Assembly (NCBI GenBank): GCA_037442505.1
Contig: JBBIPZ010000020.1
Location: 1 to 38,519, forward strand
DNA: 38,519 bases
Direction: 5' to 3'
Source: JBBIPZ01 sp037442505 [NCBI: Deltaproteobacteria bacterium]
Lineage (GTDB): Bacteria > CALINM01
In this document: positions 35,284-38,519 of the stretch, piece by piece
Position numbering within the stretch: the stretch's first letter is position 1
How the letters are laid out: each line of letters opens with the position of its first letter
The notes under the pieces: generated by a model
Seen by the model: the letters and a program-made list of their open reading frames with translations, nothing else
Database searches by the model: none
Told to the model about the DNA's origin: nothing
Program-made: the position numbers and the translations under genes

Positions 35284-35655
35284 CTATTCTATTTTTAACT
35301 CAAAATCTTTGCCACCCTTTGATAATACTACAGTATCACTACCAATAGACTTTACCTTATAACCATCTATTTCTTCGCCTTCAGTATATAAGTTATTATT
35401 GATAAAAGCCTTTTTTGATTTTGGATTATACAAAATCGCCTTTAAGCTGAAGAGTTTATTTATTAACATGTTTTTTTGCCTTATAGTTTGTTGCTGTATC
35501 ATAACCGGCTCTGCCATCGGATCACGCTTTTTATTCGTTTTTTGTTCAAAGATCTCATTTTTTTTATTGTAAGGTTTTAAATAACTGACAAACAGTTCTT
35601 CAGCAAACAGATTGGTAGAAAAAACAAGGAACATAATTAAAATAGTTTTCCTCAT
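35284..35655 (-). CDS. pilP: Type IV pilus assembly protein PilP-like
   Basis: 123 aa. An N-terminal signal sequence (MRKTILIMFLVFSTNLFA) is followed by an unstructured linker with KKRDPMAEPV and a short C-terminal beta domain (AILYNPKSKKAFINN...). Called by position between pilO and pilQ and by the RDP.xxP motif. Unlike most PilP proteins there is no lipobox cysteine, and indeed no cysteine at all, so it is not a classical lipoprotein. Coupled to pilO by ATGA. Confidence 0.75.
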   Translation of the reverse strand: MRKTILIMFLVFSTNLFAEELFVSYLKPYNKKNEIFEQKTNKKRDPMAEPVMIQQQTIRQKNMLINKLFSLKAILYNPKSKKAFINNNLYTEGEEIDGYKVKSIGSDTVVLSKGGKDFELKIE

Positions 35656-36194
35656 CTGCCAACTGCCTCCAGAACAATATTGGCATGGACAACACCGTTA
35701 GCGGAAACTTTTGAAAGCTCAACCTTTTTGACATTCAAAAGATACGGAAGCGTGTCTAAATAGTTAAAATAGCCATTTATATTACTAAAACTCCCCGATA
35801 CAGTTATTTTTAACTGCCATTTTTTAAACTGCCCAACCTGCTCTTTTTTATCAGGCTTAAGTGATTCTATTTTGACACCATCGTAATTAAAAATGCTTCT
35901 CAAGAATATAGAACTTTTACTAAAATCAACGAGTTTACTCTTCAACATAAAATACTCAGTCAGGCGAGTTTCTTTTTCTTCCAATAACGACTCTTTATCT
36001 TTTAAAATAGCAACTTCTTTTTCAAGATTCTGCTTTTCGCTCGTTAATGTTGACACTCTGCTTTTTGCTGCAGAAAGTTTTGCATACATTGGATTTATTA
36101 CAAACTTTTTAGCCACAAAGTTTAGTAAAAAAAGTAACACTAAACCTGATACCAAAAATTTGTGTGCAATTATATCCTGTTTTTTTATATTCAT
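35652..36194 (-). CDS. pilO: Type IV pilus inner-membrane protein PilO
   Basis: 180 aa bitopic protein. A short cytoplasmic N-terminus, one membrane helix (about 13-30), a coiled coil (about 38-75, SAKSRVSTLTSEKQNLEKEV) and a ferredoxin-like periplasmic domain (WQLKITVSGSFSNINGYFNYL) are seen. It forms the PilNO heterodimer that links PilM to PilP and the secretin. The ATG overlaps the pilN stop (ATGA). Confidence 0.85.
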   Translation of the reverse strand: MNIKKQDIIAHKFLVSGLVLLFLLNFVAKKFVINPMYAKLSAAKSRVSTLTSEKQNLEKEVAILKDKESLLEEKETRLTEYFMLKSKLVDFSKSSIFLRSIFNYDGVKIESLKPDKKEQVGQFKKWQLKITVSGSFSNINGYFNYLDTLPYLLNVKKVELSKVSANGVVHANIVLEAVGR

Positions 36195-36730
36195 AAAAAT
36201 TCTACAGTAATCTCAAAAATAAAATACCCTTTTTCGTTTTCTCTGTTAAGCCAGTTTAGTTCTTGATTCCTACCTATTGCGGACAAATTCTTCAAGAAAG
36301 TGAAAACCTCATCTTTATTGTAACTTTTTCCATCAATATTAAGTTTTTTCTCTCCATCATAAGAAAAATTTAGAGAAGTAATCCATGTATTGGGTGGAGT
36401 CAATTCCGATAAATTTACCATAATATCTTTAATTATAATGTTTTTCTTTAGAATATCATAATCAAGCTTAATATTGGCAAACTCGTTCTCTATGGAACTT
36501 ACCTTTTCGTCCAACACCCTCTTTTTTGCAAGAGTTTGTTTTAATTTAGCAATATCACTCTCCAGAATAGCAATGTTATTTGTTTCATTTTTTAATTCAG
36601 TATAGCTAAAGTAATATTTGATTACATTTATAGCGAAAAATATAATAAACAGAACCGCTATTACTTTCTTCTGTAAAGGAATGGGAATAGGAAAATACCT
36701 TTTAGGAGTTATCAGATTTATCCTTTTCAT
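36191..36730 (-). CDS. pilN: Type IV pilus inner-membrane protein PilN
   Basis: 179 aa from the ATG at 36730, which overlaps the pilM stop as ATGA. MKRINLITPKRYF is the conserved PilN tail (INL.P) that binds PilM. One membrane helix (about 21-41), a coiled coil (about 45-90) and a periplasmic domain follow. A longer frame reading 16 codons into pilM gives a cysteine-rich, unconserved start and is rejected. Confidence 0.87.
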   Translation of the reverse strand: MKRINLITPKRYFPIPIPLQKKVIAVLFIIFFAINVIKYYFSYTELKNETNNIAILESDIAKLKQTLAKKRVLDEKVSSIENEFANIKLDYDILKKNIIIKDIMVNLSELTPPNTWITSLNFSYDGEKKLNIDGKSYNKDEVFTFLKNLSAIGRNQELNWLNRENEKGYFIFEITVEFL

Positions 36731-37719
36731 CGAACAGCAACCCCAACTGCACGTGTAAAAAGATAACCATATTTGCAAACTGTTTCATCTTTACATCCGA
36801 CAATTTCCAGGACATTATTAAGAGTAACAGGATATGTTAAGTTATTTTTAAAATACTCAAGCATACCTGGTATACTAAATCCACCTCCTGACAAAAATAT
36901 ATTTGTAGGAGAAGGTAGTCTAAAAGTTGCCTTGAAATAATCGATACTTCTGTTCAGTTCGAAAATTATATCATTAATGTAATTAGTAAGTAGTTTAGCT
37001 ACTTCAGGTTCTTTAAAGCCCCTTAATTCAAGTGCATCTTTATAATTAAGATTTTCAAAAATTTCACCTTTAAGCATTTCATACATTGTAGCTAAATTCT
37101 CAGTAAGAGTTCTATTTAATAAAATACATCCAGACTTCACAATAAGAATATGGGATTTTGTTGCGCCAAAATCAAAAAACGCCTTTACCGTTCCATCATC
37201 ACTATACAATGCATTAAAACAAGCCACTTCTGCTAAATCATCAACATCTATATACCTCAACTTGATCTTATAAGAGGCAAATTTATTAGCAAGCTGATCT
37301 ATCTTTGCCTTTTCTGCATAGTAAACAAGATAATCTATCTGGTTATTAGAAACTCTGTTTGGATAATAATCAATATTCAACTCTTCTGGTTGCTTACCAG
37401 AAGCCTTTTTCACTTCCCATTCTAAGGCAGCTATTAAATCTTTTTTTGGCATCACCGGTAGAGTTACAGAAAATGAGGCATAGAGTTGAGACGGACAAAC
37501 TATTGCTACGTTGTTTAAAGTTATCTTATTTTTCTTTCTGTTTCTATTTATTGCATCAAGGGCAACATCAATAAACGTATCATCTGAATAGTTATCAGGC
37601 AGCTCAATAACAGCTGCCTTTTTAACACGAACAACGTTTCCAGAATTATTACATTGAACAAGCTTTACAGTCCTCTTACCCAGATCAATACCAGTGACAT
37701 CACCGTTAAAAAGATTCAT
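36727..37719 (-). CDS. pilM: Type IV pilus assembly protein PilM
   Basis: 330 aa actin-like (FtsA-fold) ATP-binding protein. GIDLGKRTVKLVQ near residue 10, FFDFGATKSHILIV near 186 and FLSGGGFSIPGM near 277 are the nucleotide-binding motifs. It sits on the cytoplasmic face and recruits PilN. The start overlaps the stop of the upstream TPR gene (ATGA). Confidence 0.92.
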   Translation of the reverse strand: MNLFNGDVTGIDLGKRTVKLVQCNNSGNVVRVKKAAVIELPDNYSDDTFIDVALDAINRNRKKNKITLNNVAIVCPSQLYASFSVTLPVMPKKDLIAALEWEVKKASGKQPEELNIDYYPNRVSNNQIDYLVYYAEKAKIDQLANKFASYKIKLRYIDVDDLAEVACFNALYSDDGTVKAFFDFGATKSHILIVKSGCILLNRTLTENLATMYEMLKGEIFENLNYKDALELRGFKEPEVAKLLTNYINDIIFELNRSIDYFKATFRLPSPTNIFLSGGGFSIPGMLEYFKNNLTYPVTLNNVLEIVGCKDETVCKYGYLFTRAVGVAVR

Positions 37720-38471
37720 TTGTCTCCTTTTTGTATTAATTTTCTCACAATATCAATGTTAGCTGGATTAATTTTATCTGATTTTGAAAGGTAAGACAAA
37801 TAATTTTCTTTAGCAAAGCCTTTGTTTCCAATTCTCTCATAAAGATTAGCGATGTTATAATAAAAAACAGCTTCATCTTTGGATAACTCTAACGCCTTCT
37901 TAAAACACTTCTCAGCATCACTAAAAATGTTTAAATAAGTTAAAACAACACCAAGATTGTTCCAATAATACGCATTATCTGGTGCTAAAAACAATGCTTT
38001 TTCAGCATACTTTAACGCCTCGCTAAAACGTTGCAGTTCGGTATAAGCAACAGAGAGATTATTGGCATTTACAGGGTTATTTGGATTATCATAGAATTTT
38101 TTTTCCAATGTCTTTAGAAAATCAGTTCTACCTTTGTAAATAACGGGCTGTAACTTTTTGACATCAGTTTTTAATTCGGTGTTTATTGCGACCTTATCTT
38201 CAGCTGGCTGTTTAGTGACATTCGCAGATTTTTCCTCAGCAATAGCCACTTTTTTTTCGTTTGATTTACTTGCCTTCGTATAATATTTTGCAATTGTAAT
38301 CCCAATAAAAAACGCTATAAAAAACAGCCCTATAAACAACGCAGCGTTTAAAAAACTTCTTTTTTTGCTGACGTTAGAATGTGTGATATCTTCTTCTACA
38401 ATCTCGATATGTTCTAATTCATCCTCATTAACAGATTCCAACTCTTTCAATTTATCGTAAATCTTGCTCAT
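37716..38471 (-). CDS. Membrane-anchored TPR protein of the pilus operon
   Basis: 251 aa. An acidic cytoplasmic N-terminus (about 1-38), one membrane helix (about 41-63), a Lys/Ala-rich linker (65-105) and three or so tetratricopeptide repeats (about 120-235; ALKYAEKALFLAPDNAYYWN, AEKCFKKALELSKDEAVFYY) are visible. Its place before pilM recalls TPR proteins of pilus systems (MshN or PilF/PilW types), but it lacks a lipobox, unlike PilF. Role inferred only from its neighbours. SD AGGGG stands before the ATG. Confidence 0.7.
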   Translation of the reverse strand: MSKIYDKLKELESVNEDELEHIEIVEEDITHSNVSKKRSFLNAALFIGLFFIAFFIGITIAKYYTKASKSNEKKVAIAEEKSANVTKQPAEDKVAINTELKTDVKKLQPVIYKGRTDFLKTLEKKFYDNPNNPVNANNLSVAYTELQRFSEALKYAEKALFLAPDNAYYWNNLGVVLTYLNIFSDAEKCFKKALELSKDEAVFYYNIANLYERIGNKGFAKENYLSYLSKSDKINPANIDIVRKLIQKGDK

Positions 38472-38519
38472 AACTTAATACCCCTAAACAGATAAATCGG
38501 TAAAAATCTGAGTGGAAAG
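38472..38519 (-). other. Short upstream region at window edge
   Basis: 48 bp upstream of the TPR gene on the minus strand contain its SD-like AGGGGTA and no other recognisable element. The pilus unit may begin here or continue from beyond the window. Confidence 0.4.

Overview
The window is a gene-dense, AT-rich bacterial chromosome segment with Gram-negative features: a type IV pilus secretin system, FAS II and site-2 protease RseP. There are 46 protein-coding genes and no gene-free stretch over 300 bp. I saw no tRNA, rRNA, CRISPR array, insertion sequence or phage gene. The gene order, a fused RpiB-GlyA protein and the low GC suggest the Deferribacteres (Deferribacter/Calditerrivibrio/Flexistipes type). 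That placement is an inference from content and order; no marker was searched.

Layout. (1) About 14.36 kb down to 0.1 kb, minus strand: one long, tightly packed unit starting at a near-perfect sigma-70 promoter (TTGACA-16-TATAAT, 14328-14355). It reads yceD-rpmF-plsX-fabH-acyl-CoA dehydrogenase-fabD-fabG-acpP-fabF-(rpiB-glyA)-dCMP deaminase-nrdR-ribD-ribE-ribBA-ribH-nusB-M17-like domain protein. It joins fatty-acid and phospholipid initiation, one-carbon and pentose metabolism, dNTP control and riboflavin synthesis. (2) 22.6 to 14.4 kb, minus: rpsB-tsf-pyrH-frr-rpsU-purC-uppS-cdsA-dxr-rseP-tsaB, the widespread translation/UMP/isoprenoid/envelope cluster with rpsU and purC inserted. (3) 27.5 to 22.8 kb, minus: phoU-pstS-pstC-pstA-pstB-pstB, phosphate uptake with two different ATPases. 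(4) 27.8 to 33.95 kb, plus: a B12-binding-type radical SAM protein followed by livK-livH-livM-livG-livF (branched-chain amino-acid ABC importer). (5) 38.5 to 33.96 kb, minus: TPR protein-pilM-pilN-pilO-pilP-pilQ, the type IV pilus alignment subcomplex and outer-membrane secretin.

Translational coupling is pervasive (ATGA, GTGA, TAATG and TGATG overlaps). Several starts were moved from the longest open frame to the codon that follows a Shine-Dalgarno (SD) sequence (rpsB, frr, pyrH, rpsU, purC, phoU, fabG, fabD, yceD, livF, pilN, pilQ).

Most interesting points: (a) the two PstB ATPases carry complementary defects (one lacks the LSGGQ signature; the other lacks the Q-loop Gln and H-loop His), so a heterodimer would have one consensus and one degenerate ATP site; (b) a roughly 71-75 bp two-hairpin element occurs twice, each time upstream of and co-oriented with the first gene of an operon, and differences within paired positions keep pairing through G.U wobbles; (c) the RpiB-GlyA fusion; (d) an acyl-CoA dehydrogenase inside the FAS II operon; (e) a gene after nusB whose conserved N-terminus seems to require an AUA start; (f) a radical SAM/B12-type enzyme in front of a branched-chain amino-acid transporter.
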